DNA of 64,000 bases, taken from the NCBI GenBank assembly GCA_004570955.1, contig SPPL01000002.1, positions 1 through 64,000 of the forward strand, given 5' to 3'. Numbering within the stretch: position 1 is the stretch's first letter; each line of letters begins with the position of its first letter. Of this stretch, positions 1-9,258 are shown in pieces. Source of the stretch: Jeotgalicoccus nanhaiensis. Lineage in GTDB: Bacteria; Bacillota; Bacilli; Staphylococcales; Salinicoccaceae. A program made the position numbers and the translations under genes. A model generated the notes under the pieces. That model searched no databases. It was not told the origin of the DNA and saw nothing but the letters and a program-made list of their open reading frames with translations.

Positions 1-73
1 AATCCACCTTCGCCATTTAAATAATCTGTTACGACTGTTAACTTAAATTCAAAACTATGTTTATTATTTTTCA
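1..73 (-). mobile_element. IS3-family transposase OrfA, 5' end only
   Basis: On the minus strand an ATG at 71-73 opens a frame that stays open to the window edge. It begins MKNNKHSFEFKLTVVTDYLN followed by GEGG. The pattern of a short basic start, FEFKL, then DYLNGEGG is the first helix-turn-helix of OrfA proteins of the IS150 branch of IS3 elements (family knowledge). An AAGGGGAG ribosome binding site lies just upstream inside a long hairpin (82-120). Only about 24 codons are visible, so intactness cannot be judged. The outer end of the element must fall between about 74 and 142, because the neighbouring gene stops at 143. It could instead be a non-IS HTH protein, but the motif makes that less likely. 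Confidence 0.65.
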
Positions 74-81
74 TACAAAAA

Positions 82-120
82 CTCCCCTTAAGTTGAATAG
101 TAAGTACAACTTAAGGGGAG
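82..120 (-). terminator. Perfect 14-bp hairpin, terminator and possible transposase translation block
   Basis: CTCCCCTTAAGTTG (82-95) pairs perfectly with CAACTTAAGGGGAG (107-120) around an 11-nt loop. Read on the minus strand it is followed by TTTTTG, so it can end transcription of the 143-1342 gene. The same stem contains the AAGGGGAG ribosome binding site of the transposase fragment. A transcript entering from outside would therefore fold and hide that site, as is known for several insertion sequences. Confidence 0.6.
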
Positions 121-142
121 CACGTCAAAGTGCAGCTCTTTT

Positions 143-1342
143 TTACTGTTGAAGGAAGTTTATATAATTCTGCATGGCAGGAGAAGCCTCGTTGATCAGC
201 GTTTTGTGTTCATTCACAAAATCTTTTAAATCATCCGGAGACATATTTTCAAGGAGGGCAAGGGAAACTTCAGTTAAATCTTCTTTTTGTATATACGATG
301 ATTTTATTTCCTCTCTCTGATATACATCGATACCCTTATATCCTTCCGGATATTTATAAGGATTGCCGATAAGGCCTCTCACTTTCATATTATTTAGTAA
401 AACCTGCAGCATCCATTCGTTTTTCTTGTCAGGCATTTCTATATATTCAGCGTCCGGACTCTCTTTGCCGGGAGTCAATGGTTTATAGACATAGGTTTCA
501 GAAAACCTCGGTTTTGCTTTGTCACTTTCAGCAGTCACTCGAATACGGTATTTTCCCGGCTCATCCAGTATAAACTGACAGTATCTTGAATCTGTACGGT
601 GAGATTTTTTATATGGTTTTCCGTCTTTGTAAAGTTCATATACATAGTATCTTGGTTCAATATAGTTCATATAGACAGAGAGAATATTATCTTCCAATTT
701 TTCGTCAAACAGCAGCTGGTTTTCATAGTTGTCAGAGTTGAATTTTCTGAGCTGCTGGACAAGACCTTCATATATTTCAATAGGAGCATCCAGCATATCA
801 GGAACGCCTTTGTTATCAGCGCTCAGAACAAGCTTATTGTCAATGCTGTTGTACAGGAGCTCATAAATGCCGGCAATGAAATCATCGTGTTCATTGTTCG
901 GAAGCACGTCTATTAAGATGACCTGTTTATAAAAGGATGTCAGTTCAAGTATTTTATTTAAATGCTGTTTCAGAGCCTTGAACTGTTCAATTTTACGGAC
1001 TTCTTCATAATCCACTGACTCGTCGAGCAGCTCGAAGGACTGTCTGTTGAAATAAGAGCCGTTATATTTTACAAGTGTGTTCATCTCGCTTAATAAATCA
1101 ATCATTAATACTTCAGCCCGGGATTCTTGCAGCTTGCTTAAATTCGCCTTGTTTAAGTCTCTGTGGGCAGTTGAGATTTCAACGATGTCTGATGTGTTGA
1201 GATCTTTCATTGCAACCGGGTAAGGCTTGGATAAGAGTGACAGGAAACTTTGGCCCGTCACGAAATTATTTACATCATATGGGAAACTTCTGAATTCTGT
1301 TAAACGGCCGGCAAACTGACTGCCGATAATATCGATTTTCAT
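143..1342 (-). CDS. DUF6270-like protein with a Y_Y_Y-type beta module
   Basis: A 399-residue cytoplasmic-looking protein with no signal peptide or membrane segment. It starts MKIDIIGSQFAGRLTE. An N-terminal short strand ending in IGS, together with phrases such as VILIDVLPN, recalls the SGNH-like fold of the DUF6270 family common in polysaccharide clusters; this assignment is tentative. Residues about 230-290 (YVYELYKDGK ... GKYRIRV) form a small beta module that recurs at the C-terminus of the heparinase-like protein at 16797-18779. The gene is divergent from the Wzz gene with a 92-bp shared intergenic region, and ends at the hairpin 82-120. An AGGAGC ribosome binding site precedes the ATG. 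A role in acylating or de-acylating the local polymer is only a guess. Confidence 0.5.
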   Translation of the reverse strand: MKIDIIGSQFAGRLTEFRSFPYDVNNFVTGQSFLSLLSKPYPVAMKDLNTSDIVEISTAHRDLNKANLSKLQESRAEVLMIDLLSEMNTLVKYNGSYFNRQSFELLDESVDYEEVRKIEQFKALKQHLNKILELTSFYKQVILIDVLPNNEHDDFIAGIYELLYNSIDNKLVLSADNKGVPDMLDAPIEIYEGLVQQLRKFNSDNYENQLLFDEKLEDNILSVYMNYIEPRYYVYELYKDGKPYKKSHRTDSRYCQFILDEPGKYRIRVTAESDKAKPRFSETYVYKPLTPGKESPDAEYIEMPDKKNEWMLQVLLNNMKVRGLIGNPYKYPEGYKGIDVYQREEIKSSYIQKEDLTEVSLALLENMSPDDLKDFVNEHKTLINEASPAMQNYINFLQQ

Positions 1343-1397
1343 AAAAATGCTCCTTGGTATTTTTCGTAGAATGTTTTCTATTTCGCCGCCTTAATAG

Positions 1398-1403
1398 TAT
1401 AAT
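1398..1403 (+). promoter_or_regulatory. -10 box of the first polysaccharide locus
   Basis: A perfect TATAAT lies 31 bp before the Wzz start in the divergent intergenic region. The sequence about 17 bp upstream (TTTCTA) is a poor -35 match, so the promoter may need an activator. Confidence 0.45.
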
Positions 1404-1434
1404 ATAAGATGAATCACTGAGAAGGAGACGGCGT

Positions 1435-1956
1435 ATGTATTTTTTAAAGAAAAATTTACTTAATATTATCATATGGACATTGGCACTCGGAGTAGTGGGT
1501 ACAGCTGTTAATTTCTTCATACCACCGTCCAGTACAACGTACGAAGAATATTATACCTTAGAAAGCGGGCTTGAACCAAATACGATTGCAAATTTAAATA
1601 TTCAGTTTAACGAAACTGTGAATAAGGCATCGGATAATATTCTTGTAGCCGCTGCAGACGGCCAGTCGGGATCTGACATTTTACACCTGACAATTACGAC
1701 TGAACCGGGAATTAATTACAATTCTATTCAAGCCCAGGCTATGGATATACTGGCTGAAGAAGGTGTTGTAACAACCGACAGTACTGCTCCGAATGTCTAT
1801 GAGACACAAAACGACGCTTTAAAAATAATTATCATTTTACTGTCGCTGTTAATCGGTGCCGGAATCGGTATTGTGACAGCGCTTAGTAATAGAAATATAA
1901 GTACTGAAGAAGATATCGAGCACTATCTTGGTGAAAGAACCCTCGGTACTTTCTAG
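1435..1956 (+). CDS. Short Wzz/CapA-type chain-length co-polymerase
   Basis: A 173-residue protein with an N-terminal membrane segment (about residues 9-29), an extracytoplasmic middle and a second membrane segment (about 133-153). The cytoplasmic tail resembles the end of CapA (STEEDIEHYLGERTLGTF compared with TPEEVEKHLGLPVLGV in the 27836 gene). This is the Wzz/YveK topology: two helices hold a periplasm-facing loop that sets polymer length and activates the partner BY-kinase. The loop is shorter than in the 224-residue CapA at 27836. GAAGGAGA precedes the ATG. The next gene starts 10 bp downstream and encodes the kinase-like partner, so the pair mirrors capA-capB. Confidence 0.75.
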   Translation: MYFLKKNLLNIIIWTLALGVVGTAVNFFIPPSSTTYEEYYTLESGLEPNTIANLNIQFNETVNKASDNILVAAADGQSGSDILHLTITTEPGINYNSIQAQAMDILAEEGVVTTDSTAPNVYETQNDALKIIIILLSLLIGAGIGIVTALSNRNISTEEDIEHYLGERTLGTF

Positions 1957-1966
1957 GAGTGAGACT

Positions 1967-2596
1967 ATGAGCGAAACGGAAGACAGATTCAATAACTTTG
2001 ACGAAGATATAATTAACAAGCTGTATGATACAGCTATGGCAATAAGAAATGAAAATCACGACAATCCCAATAACAAAACAATATTCTCTTCTGTAAATAA
2101 GAGAATGGCAGTGACTGATGCTGCGATGCATATTGCTTATATACTGACGGAATTAAAAGATAAGGTGCTGGTCGTTAATCTCGACAGCAGAAGCACTCCG
2201 GCAGTGGAAGAGTATATCCACTCAAAAGCAAAACCGAATTTGTTTACGACTTTAAGAAATTCGATGTTTTTAAGTGAAGCAATCAACCATTCAGCCTTTG
2301 AAAAACTCGATATTATTCATGTTGAAGAAATGGATGAAGAGGAATTGATGGCTAAGTTCAGCGACTACAATATACTGTCGAAATTAAGTCCGCTGAAAAG
2401 TTACTATGACCATATTTTCCTGATCGGCCCGCCTTTTGAAGAGTGCGAAAATTACGGTGCTTTTTTAGAACTGGCTGACAGCGCAGTGACTGTTATAAGT
2501 GCTAAAAAGAACGACAGACAGGAATTAAATCAATATTTACAAAAAATTAACCTTTTTAATGTAAAAAGTTTTGGTATACTAAGAAAAGCAGATTAA
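1967..2596 (+). CDS. CapB-like BY-kinase homologue without a P-loop (pseudokinase)
   Basis: The ATG at 1967 is preferred because TAGGAGTGAG sits just upstream; an in-frame start at 1928 would lie inside the Wzz gene. The 209-residue protein follows CapB layout. Where CapB at 28522 has TSEMPGAGKSTTAANVA, this protein has SSVNKRMAVTDAAMHIA, so the Walker A glycines and GKS/T are gone. The Walker A' DADLR is NLDSR and Walker B IIVDSPP is IFLIGPP. There is no C-terminal tyrosine cluster. ATP-dependent tyrosine kinase activity is therefore unlikely. It probably acts as a structural partner of the adjacent Wzz protein. This is family inference from direct comparison with the paralogue in the same window. 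Confidence 0.7.
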   Translation: MSETEDRFNNFDEDIINKLYDTAMAIRNENHDNPNNKTIFSSVNKRMAVTDAAMHIAYILTELKDKVLVVNLDSRSTPAVEEYIHSKAKPNLFTTLRNSMFLSEAINHSAFEKLDIIHVEEMDEEELMAKFSDYNILSKLSPLKSYYDHIFLIGPPFEECENYGAFLELADSAVTVISAKKNDRQELNQYLQKINLFNVKSFGILRKAD

Positions 2597-2627
2597 TTTA
2601 TTTAAGAAAAGGTAGGGTGTTTTCAGA

Positions 2628-3881
2628 GTGAAACTAACAACAATAGGATTAGGTTATATCGGATTGCCGACATCAATTATGTTTGCAAAACACGGAGTTG
2701 ATGTACTGGGTGTCGATATTAAACAAGAGGCAGTAGATATGCTGAATGGAGGACACATTCACATCGAAGAACCTGGATTGCAGGAAGCGCTGGAGGAAGT
2801 GCTTGAAACAGGCAAATTCAGAGCGTCTACAACTGCTGAAGAAGCAGATGCATATATTATTGCGGTTCCTACACCAAACAATAATGATGAACACAAATCA
2901 GCAGATATCTCTATTGTAATGAGCGGCGTTAAATCGATTGTTCCATTACTTAAAAAAGGTGATACTGTTATCGTAGAATCAACAATAGCACCGCGTACGA
3001 TGGACGACCACGTTGCGCCTTACCTTGAAGAACAGGGCTTTAAAATCGGAGAAGACATTTTCTTAGTCCACTGTCCAGAACGTGTACTGCCTGGTCAGAT
3101 TATGGAAGAACTTGTGTATAACAACCGTATTGTCGGTGGTATGACCCCTCAATGTGTTGAAGCAGGTAAAAAAGTTTACGGTACATTTGTACAAGGTGAA
3201 ATGATTGAGACAAACGCTAAGACAGCGGAAATGTCTAAATTGATGGAGAATACTTATCGTGACGTGAACATTGCATTAGCGAACGAACTTGCTATGATTT
3301 GTAACCGTCTGGATATTAACGTTCATGAAGTAATTGAAATGGCTAACAAGCATCCGCGTGTTAACCTGCACACACCGGGGCCTGGTGTCGGCGGACACTG
3401 TCTGGCTGTAGACCCTTACTTCATTATTGCTGAAGCGCCGGAAGAATCTCCGTTAATTCAGTTATCAAGATCAATCAACGTGTCTATGCCTGAATATGTA
3501 GTGAGTATTACTAAAAAAATGCTGTCTAAACTGAACGGCAACAAAGTAACTGTTTTAGGTTTAACATATAAAGGTGACGTGGATGATATCCGTGAATCAC
3601 CAGCGTTTGATATTTACGAACTGCTTCGTAAAGAAGAAGGACTGGAAGTAAATACTTACGATCCGCACGTGAAAATGGACTTTGTTGAGAAAGATATGAA
3701 GTCTGCAGTGACTGATTCTTCATTAGTATTAGTATTAAGTGATCACAGTGAGTTCAAGATCTTAACAGATAACGATTTTGAAACAATGAAAGACAAAGTA
3801 ATCTTTGATACGAAGAATGTAGTACCGAATAACTTCTCTGAAGTTCAATACTACAACTACGGTAATATTCAAAAGTTCTAG
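2628..3881 (+). CDS. wecC: UDP-N-acetyl-D-mannosamine dehydrogenase
   Basis: A 417-residue member of the UDP-sugar 6-dehydrogenase family, which oxidises C6 of the sugar twice with NAD to give the uronic acid. It has the N-terminal Rossmann motif GLGYIGLP, the middle-domain PERVLPG and the catalytic cysteine in PGPGVGGHCLAVDPYF. The latter sequence, and HCPERVLPG, are the version seen in WecC/CapO-type UDP-ManNAc dehydrogenases. The start is GTG at 2628 with AAGGTAGGG upstream. It implies a ManNAcA-containing polymer; no UDP-GlcNAc 2-epimerase is in the window, so that enzyme would have to be elsewhere. Base composition is like the flanks, not like the AT-rich genes that follow. A terminator lies directly downstream. 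Confidence 0.85.
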   Translation: MKLTTIGLGYIGLPTSIMFAKHGVDVLGVDIKQEAVDMLNGGHIHIEEPGLQEALEEVLETGKFRASTTAEEADAYIIAVPTPNNNDEHKSADISIVMSGVKSIVPLLKKGDTVIVESTIAPRTMDDHVAPYLEEQGFKIGEDIFLVHCPERVLPGQIMEELVYNNRIVGGMTPQCVEAGKKVYGTFVQGEMIETNAKTAEMSKLMENTYRDVNIALANELAMICNRLDINVHEVIEMANKHPRVNLHTPGPGVGGHCLAVDPYFIIAEAPEESPLIQLSRSINVSMPEYVVSITKKMLSKLNGNKVTVLGLTYKGDVDDIRESPAFDIYELLRKEEGLEVNTYDPHVKMDFVEKDMKSAVTDSSLVLVLSDHSEFKILTDNDFETMKDKVIFDTKNVVPNNFSEVQYYNYGNIQKF

Positions 3882-3900
3882 ACTATATATAAATTAAAAT

Positions 3901-3940
3901 AAACTGTAGACAAAGTTAATAACGATGTCTACAGTTTTAT
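3901..3940 (+). terminator. Rho-independent terminator after the dehydrogenase
   Basis: AAACTGTAGACA (3901-3912) pairs perfectly with TGTCTACAGTTT (3926-3937), followed by TATTTG. It separates wecC from the heparinase gene, so the AT-rich block either starts a new transcript or depends on readthrough. Confidence 0.75.
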
Positions 3941-3960
3941 TTGTAAAGGATTGCTGTTCA

Positions 3961-5571
3961 ATGGATATTAAAAAGATTATTAGTAAAAGTAAACATTTTG
4001 AAACTAATATATTGGAGTATGAAAAGGGAGAATTAGTTATAAAAGATAACTTAGATCCTGTAAAAATAAACGGTTCAATTGATTGGGATTATAGGCATCC
4101 ACAAAATTCAAGAACGTATCAAGTATATTTACACAGTCTAAATATTGTTAAAGATTTTGTACAAATGTATTTGAAGACAGATGATAAAAAATATATTAAA
4201 GAAGCCAGAAAAATTATTAATGACTGGTATAATAAAAACTCTGATTATAAAATAAATAACTTTGCCTGGAATGAACATGCTGCTTCATACAGAGTAAATA
4301 ATATTATATACTTCCAGGAACACTCTGAGAAAACAAAGCTCCCCCAAAAGATATTTAATGAAATTATCACAAAGCATGTGGATTTTTTAAATGATGATCA
4401 AAATTATCGTGATAATAACCATGGAATAATGATGGATAACTCATTGTTAGTAGCTAGTTTTTATTTGGAAAATAAAGAGAAACAAGAGCTAATTACATCA
4501 AAAGTTTATTATCGATTAAATTACAGTATTAAAAGAGACTTCTCTTATAAAGGACTCCATCTTGAAAATTCACCTGAGTATCATAGATTAGTTTTGACTC
4601 TTCTCAATAGATCGAAGCGTATATTAAAAGAGTTAAATAAACCATTCCCAAGTGATGTTTTAGATATTCTTGAAAATGCTAAGAGAATAACTTCTATTTT
4701 CATAAAACCTAACCGTCAGTATCCACTTGTAGGGGATACGGGAACAATAATTGATAAGAAGATACCTAAAAAATTTGTGGACTTTATTGATTATGAAGCA
4801 GGTCTATCAATATTTAATAATAAAAATAATGATAAAATTTCTGACAGTACTTGGTTCTTATTTAAATCAGGTTATCAGAGTAAAACTCATAAACATAAGG
4901 ATGACTTATCTATGAATTTATATATGGATGGTATGGATATTTTTATAGATTCGGGCAAATATAATTATGAAAAAGAAAATCCTATAAGAGAGAAAGTTGT
5001 TTCACCAGAAGGTCACAGTACTATTTATATAGAAGGTAAAGATTATAAATTAACTTCTCCTCAGAAAGATCAGTTGAAGTTGTCTTTAAATAAATATATT
5101 AAGAAACATAAATATAAATTAGTATCTGCTAAAAATAATATGTATCATGCAACTTATTTAAGCAGAACTTGCATTTTGACCGATTCCGATGAGCTTATTG
5201 TTTATGACTCGATAAATTCCAAAATCAATCAAAAATACATACAAAATTTCGTTCTAAATCCAAATGCTAAAGTAAGTAAAATCAATAATAGAACTTTTCG
5301 TATTATGATTAATGACAAAAAATATTGTTTACAACTTATAGATGATAATAATGAAAAGGTAAATGCTGATATAAAAGAAACGGTTGTTTCCTTTGAATTT
5401 GGGAAAACAGTAAAAACAACTCAGCTTCAATTTAGTAAGCAAGGTACCAGAACAAGCTTCTTAACAGCCTTCTATAGAGAAGGACATTCAGATAATATCA
5501 GTAATCTACGAATAGATAAAAGTCAGATTATGTTTTCGGATAAAGGTGAAAAACATATTATAAATCTATAA
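3961..5571 (+). CDS. Heparinase II/III family protein (uronate-polymer lyase-like), no signal peptide
   Basis: The start is set at the ATG 3961 (AAAGGA upstream), because an in-frame ATG at 3925 lies inside the terminator stem. The 536-residue protein has the alpha-toroid N-terminal domain (NNHGIMMDNS about residue 148, ENSPEYHR about 193) followed by the beta-sheet domain of heparinase II/III (HKHKDDLSMNLY about 311, SGKYNY, SPEGHSTI about 345). Family members cleave uronic-acid polysaccharides by beta-elimination. The Asn/His, Tyr and His positions expected for the active site are present. There is no signal peptide or membrane segment, so it would act in the cytoplasm unless exported by an unknown route. 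It is a paralogue of the 16797 gene. The coding region is very AT-rich. Confidence 0.8.
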   Translation: MDIKKIISKSKHFETNILEYEKGELVIKDNLDPVKINGSIDWDYRHPQNSRTYQVYLHSLNIVKDFVQMYLKTDDKKYIKEARKIINDWYNKNSDYKINNFAWNEHAASYRVNNIIYFQEHSEKTKLPQKIFNEIITKHVDFLNDDQNYRDNNHGIMMDNSLLVASFYLENKEKQELITSKVYYRLNYSIKRDFSYKGLHLENSPEYHRLVLTLLNRSKRILKELNKPFPSDVLDILENAKRITSIFIKPNRQYPLVGDTGTIIDKKIPKKFVDFIDYEAGLSIFNNKNNDKISDSTWFLFKSGYQSKTHKHKDDLSMNLYMDGMDIFIDSGKYNYEKENPIREKVVSPEGHSTIYIEGKDYKLTSPQKDQLKLSLNKYIKKHKYKLVSAKNNMYHATYLSRTCILTDSDELIVYDSINSKINQKYIQNFVLNPNAKVSKINNRTFRIMINDKKYCLQLIDDNNEKVNADIKETVVSFEFGKTVKTTQLQFSKQGTRTSFLTAFYREGHSDNISNLRIDKSQIMFSDKGEKHIINL

Positions 5572-5585
5572 AAAGGGTGATTTAA

Positions 5586-6614
5586 ATGAACAGTGATTTA
5601 AAGAATTATAAATATTCCAAGCAGTATATATTATTGGAAAAGGAAACAAATGTAATACTTAAAAATTTAAAAGACAATTCTAAAGTAATAGATAATACTG
5701 ATTACCAATGGAAAATAGTTACAAGTGTAACTCAAAAAAACTATAACGGAGAGATGTACGACTTTATTCAACTCGATGATCAAAAAGTCGGATGGATAAA
5801 ACTAGAAGATTCAATCCAAATATTTAGATTTAATCCAAGAACTTTTAAATTGATTGAGGACAAGTATTACAGTGATGAGATTAATATGAAATTAGATTTT
5901 GAGAAAGACTTTTATTCTGCATTTGAAGGAAAACTGTTAACTATAAAATCTGAAATAGACTACAATGATAAAAAATACTATGGTGTTTTTATAAAGGATA
6001 AATTTCAAGGATTTCATCCATCATCATATTTAGATGAAGCAGTTGAATATAATTTGTATTTTGATAAAGGAAATCTTAAAAACTCTCAAGAATTATTCAC
6101 TGTTAGTAGCCTGTCCGGTCAAATAAAAGAAAAAATTGATATTAATACTGTGAAGTTGGTGCTCTTATTCCACATAAAAAAATTAGCGAAATTACAAATA
6201 AATGACAAAGAAATGTATTGGACTTCATTTAGTAATATTGAGAATATAACAGAAATATTAAGTCAGTCTGATGATACTTTTGAAAAATCTAAAGAAGATA
6301 AATTAATAGAGGATATTCTTTACAGTGTTGATATTGAAAGAAACAAGACGAAGAAAATTATTAAATCAGTTATTTCAGCTAAAGAATTTATAAACCTCAA
6401 TAAAGATAAGAAAGACTATATGAACTTTCCCGAAGAAGATGAGATTAAACTTTTAAAAGACGCACTTAAACTTAGTGAAGAGAGACTTGCATCACAAAAG
6501 AATTTTAGTAACAGGTTGACAGAACAAAAAGATCGATACAAAGCACGGATGGTTTTAGTTGAAGAAAAATTAAAAGTATTGGATGAGAAATATAAAGCGT
6601 TGAAGAATAAATAG
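5586..6614 (+). CDS. Protein with SH3/GW-like modules and a C-terminal coiled coil
   Basis: A 342-residue protein without signal peptide or membrane segment. It appears to carry two or three small beta modules of SH3/GW type: YDFIQLDDQKVGWIKLED (about residues 55-75), KYYGVFIKDKFQGFHPSSYL (about 125-145) and a weaker one ending MYWTSF (about 210). The C-terminal 60 residues (LKDALKLSEERLASQKN onward) are a heptad-rich, charged coiled coil. GW modules usually bind teichoic acids or peptidoglycan outside the cell, but no export signal is visible. Here it more likely binds the growing polymer or scaffolds the glycosyltransferases encoded next to it (inference). It sits 14 bp after the heparinase gene and 14 bp before the next gene. 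Confidence 0.5.
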   Translation: MNSDLKNYKYSKQYILLEKETNVILKNLKDNSKVIDNTDYQWKIVTSVTQKNYNGEMYDFIQLDDQKVGWIKLEDSIQIFRFNPRTFKLIEDKYYSDEINMKLDFEKDFYSAFEGKLLTIKSEIDYNDKKYYGVFIKDKFQGFHPSSYLDEAVEYNLYFDKGNLKNSQELFTVSSLSGQIKEKIDINTVKLVLLFHIKKLAKLQINDKEMYWTSFSNIENITEILSQSDDTFEKSKEDKLIEDILYSVDIERNKTKKIIKSVISAKEFINLNKDKKDYMNFPEEDEIKLLKDALKLSEERLASQKNFSNRLTEQKDRYKARMVLVEEKLKVLDEKYKALKNK

Positions 6615-6628
6615 GTGGTGAGTTAAAT

Positions 6629-9241
6629 ATGGATAAGAAAACATTAGAAAAAAAGCTAAAGAAGTACAGTAAAGTATACAAAAAAGATTTTGGTTTAGCA
6701 TTAAATGAAATGATTAATGATTTAAATCCTAGTATAAATATTAGTGAATACAGCAAAAATTATAACAATAAACAAGAAACTGACCTATTTTATTACCTTA
6801 AAGTGAAGGAATTGGGAAGACAAAATGCATTAGATGAATATATCGAAATAATTAAGCGTAACGAAATAGCAGAGAGTAATGGAAGCAGATATTTTAAAAA
6901 GCTAAATTTAAATATCGGTATAATTGCTGATGAATTTTTATATGAATCATTTAAAGATATTGCAAACATGAAATACATATCTCGAAATGATATATCTATA
7001 GACAATTCATTGGACTTTGTAATATTTGCAACTACTTGGAGAGGTGTTGATCATTCTTGGGTAGGAGCCGCTAATCCCTTCTCTGATGCCCGTAAAGATA
7101 TACTGCATCTTATTGAATTGTATAAAAATGAGGGGATAACAACGGTCTTTTATTCCAAAGAAGATCCAGTAAATTATAATTTATTTAAGGACATGTCGAA
7201 ACCATGTGATTATATTTATACAACTTCACAAGAAGTTTTAAAAGATTATATAGAGTATACAGGAAATCAAAATGTTGATGTGCTTCAATTTGGTATCAAC
7301 CCTGCAATACATAATCCAGTAGGAACTAGGAGTAAATACTTCGAGCATTATAAAAATAAAATATTATTTGCAGGGTCTTGGCTTGTTAAATATCCAGTTC
7401 GAATGTCAGAAACGCAACGTCTTTTTGATTCTATTCTTAAAGAAACAGAGGATTTAATCATTATAGATAGAAATTTAGAGCTCGAGAATCCAAGATATCA
7501 GTTTCCTTCTAAATATATAAATAAAATAACATTTCCAGTTAAACATGATTTGTTAATGAAGATGCATAAACTTTTTAGATGGAGTATTAATATGAACTCC
7601 GTAAAATATTCTGAAACTATGTTTGCCAACAGGGTATACGAATTGCAAGCTTTTGGAAATATTTTATTATCGAACTACAATACAGGTATTAACAATATGT
7701 TTCCTAATGTCAGAATGATAAATGATAAAGAGGATTTTAAGTTAATATATAATACAAAGGAAAAAGATCTTCAGGAATTGCAAGCTAAAGGAATCAGAAC
7801 GGTTATGAACAATCATACAACTTATCATAGATTGTCCAAAGTCGCTTCGGATATAGGATTGAAAGTGAATCAGTATGAAGAAAGTAAAATACTGGTTATT
7901 TTGCAGGATGATTCTGAAAATACTATCGCTAATTTTGAAAGACAAATATATATAAATAAATATAGATGTCAGGAATCAGACATAGATACAGTAAATATTA
8001 AAGAGTATGACTATATAACTTATTTTTCTAGTGAAGTACTTTATGAAGAGTATTATTTGGAAGATATGATATCTGCATTTAAATATATTGATGTAGATTT
8101 TGTAGTGAAAAATAACTCTTCTGAAGCACATAATTTTATAAATATTATAGAGGATAAATATCTATCTATGATAGATACTCTAAATATTCAAAACATAGAC
8201 GATATAAAAAATTTAGATAAAGGGTATAATTTAGATGATGTTGAAGTGTTTAAAGGGGACCCTGAAAATCTCGATCCTGTAACTAAAGAATTAAGTGTTA
8301 TTGTTCCAATTCATAATAATGGCACTTATCTAGAAGAAAAATGTTTTGCAAGTTTGAAACGATCATCGATATTTGAAAAGATGGAAATAATTTTTGTTAA
8401 CGATGGTAGTACAGATGAATACACAATAAAAATTATGAATCGTTTAAGAAGAAGACACCCGGATATAGTTTATATTGAAAACCCTACTGGTTCTGGCAGT
8501 GCTTCAAAACCAAGAAACCAAGGTGTTAAAGTCGCAAGTACAGATTTGATTACTTACCTAGATCCAGATAATGAAGCGACAGGTGATGGTTACGCTCATA
8601 TGCTTGAGACAATGAATGAGAAAAATGTAGATATGGTTGTTGGGAACATTGTAAAAGAATCTGATGAGAAAAAGAATATGATTAGTTATACAAATGTTAT
8701 TAAAAATAATAACTCTGGAAAATTGTATATTGACGATCCACAAGAATTTCTTAAAAGAAGTGAAATGAGAGTTCAAAGTATTCAAGCATTAATAATTAAG
8801 AAAAATATTATATTAGATAATGATATAATTATGGTTGAAGGTGCTGCGGGACAAGATACTATGTTTTTTCAGGAACTGGTTCTCAATTGCAAAAGTATCC
8901 AAGGGATTAATAAACTAATTCATATATATTATGCTGCAGTATCGGGAAGTGTCACAAACACTGTCAGTAAAAAATTCTTTATTAAATACTTAATATTGGA
9001 AAAAGAACGTGTTCCTTTTCTAAATAAATATGGACTAATGAACACGTATTTAGAAGAAAGGTTTAATTTCTATATTAAAAAGTGGTACAAACCTAGAATA
9101 GATAGACTATTACCACAAGATAGAAAAGAATCAATAAAATTATTTTTGGAGATTCTAGATTTATATAAGGATTACAATCCCGTATATGATTTAGACAATC
9201 AGAAATTAATTAAAGAACTATCAGAGGAATTGTCAAATTAA
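6629..9241 (+). CDS. Two-domain glycosyltransferase: CgeB-like GT plus GT2
   Basis: An 870-residue protein with two catalytic units. Residues about 85-400 resemble the CgeB/DUF3880 group: a Rossmann-like start LNIGIIADEF, FYSKEDPVNY, LQFGINP and ILFAGSW, then the late motif FANRVYELQAFG. Residues about 550-760 are a GT-A (family 2) domain with LSVIVPIHNNGTYLE, IIFVNDGSTDE, the acidic DPDNEAT in place of DxD, and ASKPRNQG. One chain can thus add two sugars or a sugar plus another group in sequence, as seen in polymerising glycosyltransferases of capsule and teichoic-acid pathways. No membrane segment. A GTGG ribosome binding site lies just upstream. It shares operon and AT-rich composition with its neighbours. 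Donor and acceptor are unknown. Confidence 0.75.
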   Translation: MDKKTLEKKLKKYSKVYKKDFGLALNEMINDLNPSINISEYSKNYNNKQETDLFYYLKVKELGRQNALDEYIEIIKRNEIAESNGSRYFKKLNLNIGIIADEFLYESFKDIANMKYISRNDISIDNSLDFVIFATTWRGVDHSWVGAANPFSDARKDILHLIELYKNEGITTVFYSKEDPVNYNLFKDMSKPCDYIYTTSQEVLKDYIEYTGNQNVDVLQFGINPAIHNPVGTRSKYFEHYKNKILFAGSWLVKYPVRMSETQRLFDSILKETEDLIIIDRNLELENPRYQFPSKYINKITFPVKHDLLMKMHKLFRWSINMNSVKYSETMFANRVYELQAFGNILLSNYNTGINNMFPNVRMINDKEDFKLIYNTKEKDLQELQAKGIRTVMNNHTTYHRLSKVASDIGLKVNQYEESKILVILQDDSENTIANFERQIYINKYRCQESDIDTVNIKEYDYITYFSSEVLYEEYYLEDMISAFKYIDVDFVVKNNSSEAHNFINIIEDKYLSMIDTLNIQNIDDIKNLDKGYNLDDVEVFKGDPENLDPVTKELSVIVPIHNNGTYLEEKCFASLKRSSIFEKMEIIFVNDGSTDEYTIKIMNRLRRRHPDIVYIENPTGSGSASKPRNQGVKVASTDLITYLDPDNEATGDGYAHMLETMNEKNVDMVVGNIVKESDEKKNMISYTNVIKNNNSGKLYIDDPQEFLKRSEMRVQSIQALIIKKNIILDNDIIMVEGAAGQDTMFFQELVLNCKSIQGINKLIHIYYAAVSGSVTNTVSKKFFIKYLILEKERVPFLNKYGLMNTYLEERFNFYIKKWYKPRIDRLLPQDRKESIKLFLEILDLYKDYNPVYDLDNQKLIKELSEELSN

Positions 9242-9258
9242 GAGTGGGAGGTAATATT

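Noticed and set aside
1967..2596. Functional tyrosine kinase
   Set aside because: Walker A, A' and B are all degraded and the tyrosine tail is absent when compared with capB in the same window.
3925..3960. Earlier start of the heparinase-like gene at 3925
   Set aside because: That ATG lies inside the terminator stem and has no ribosome binding site; 3961 has AAAGGA upstream.
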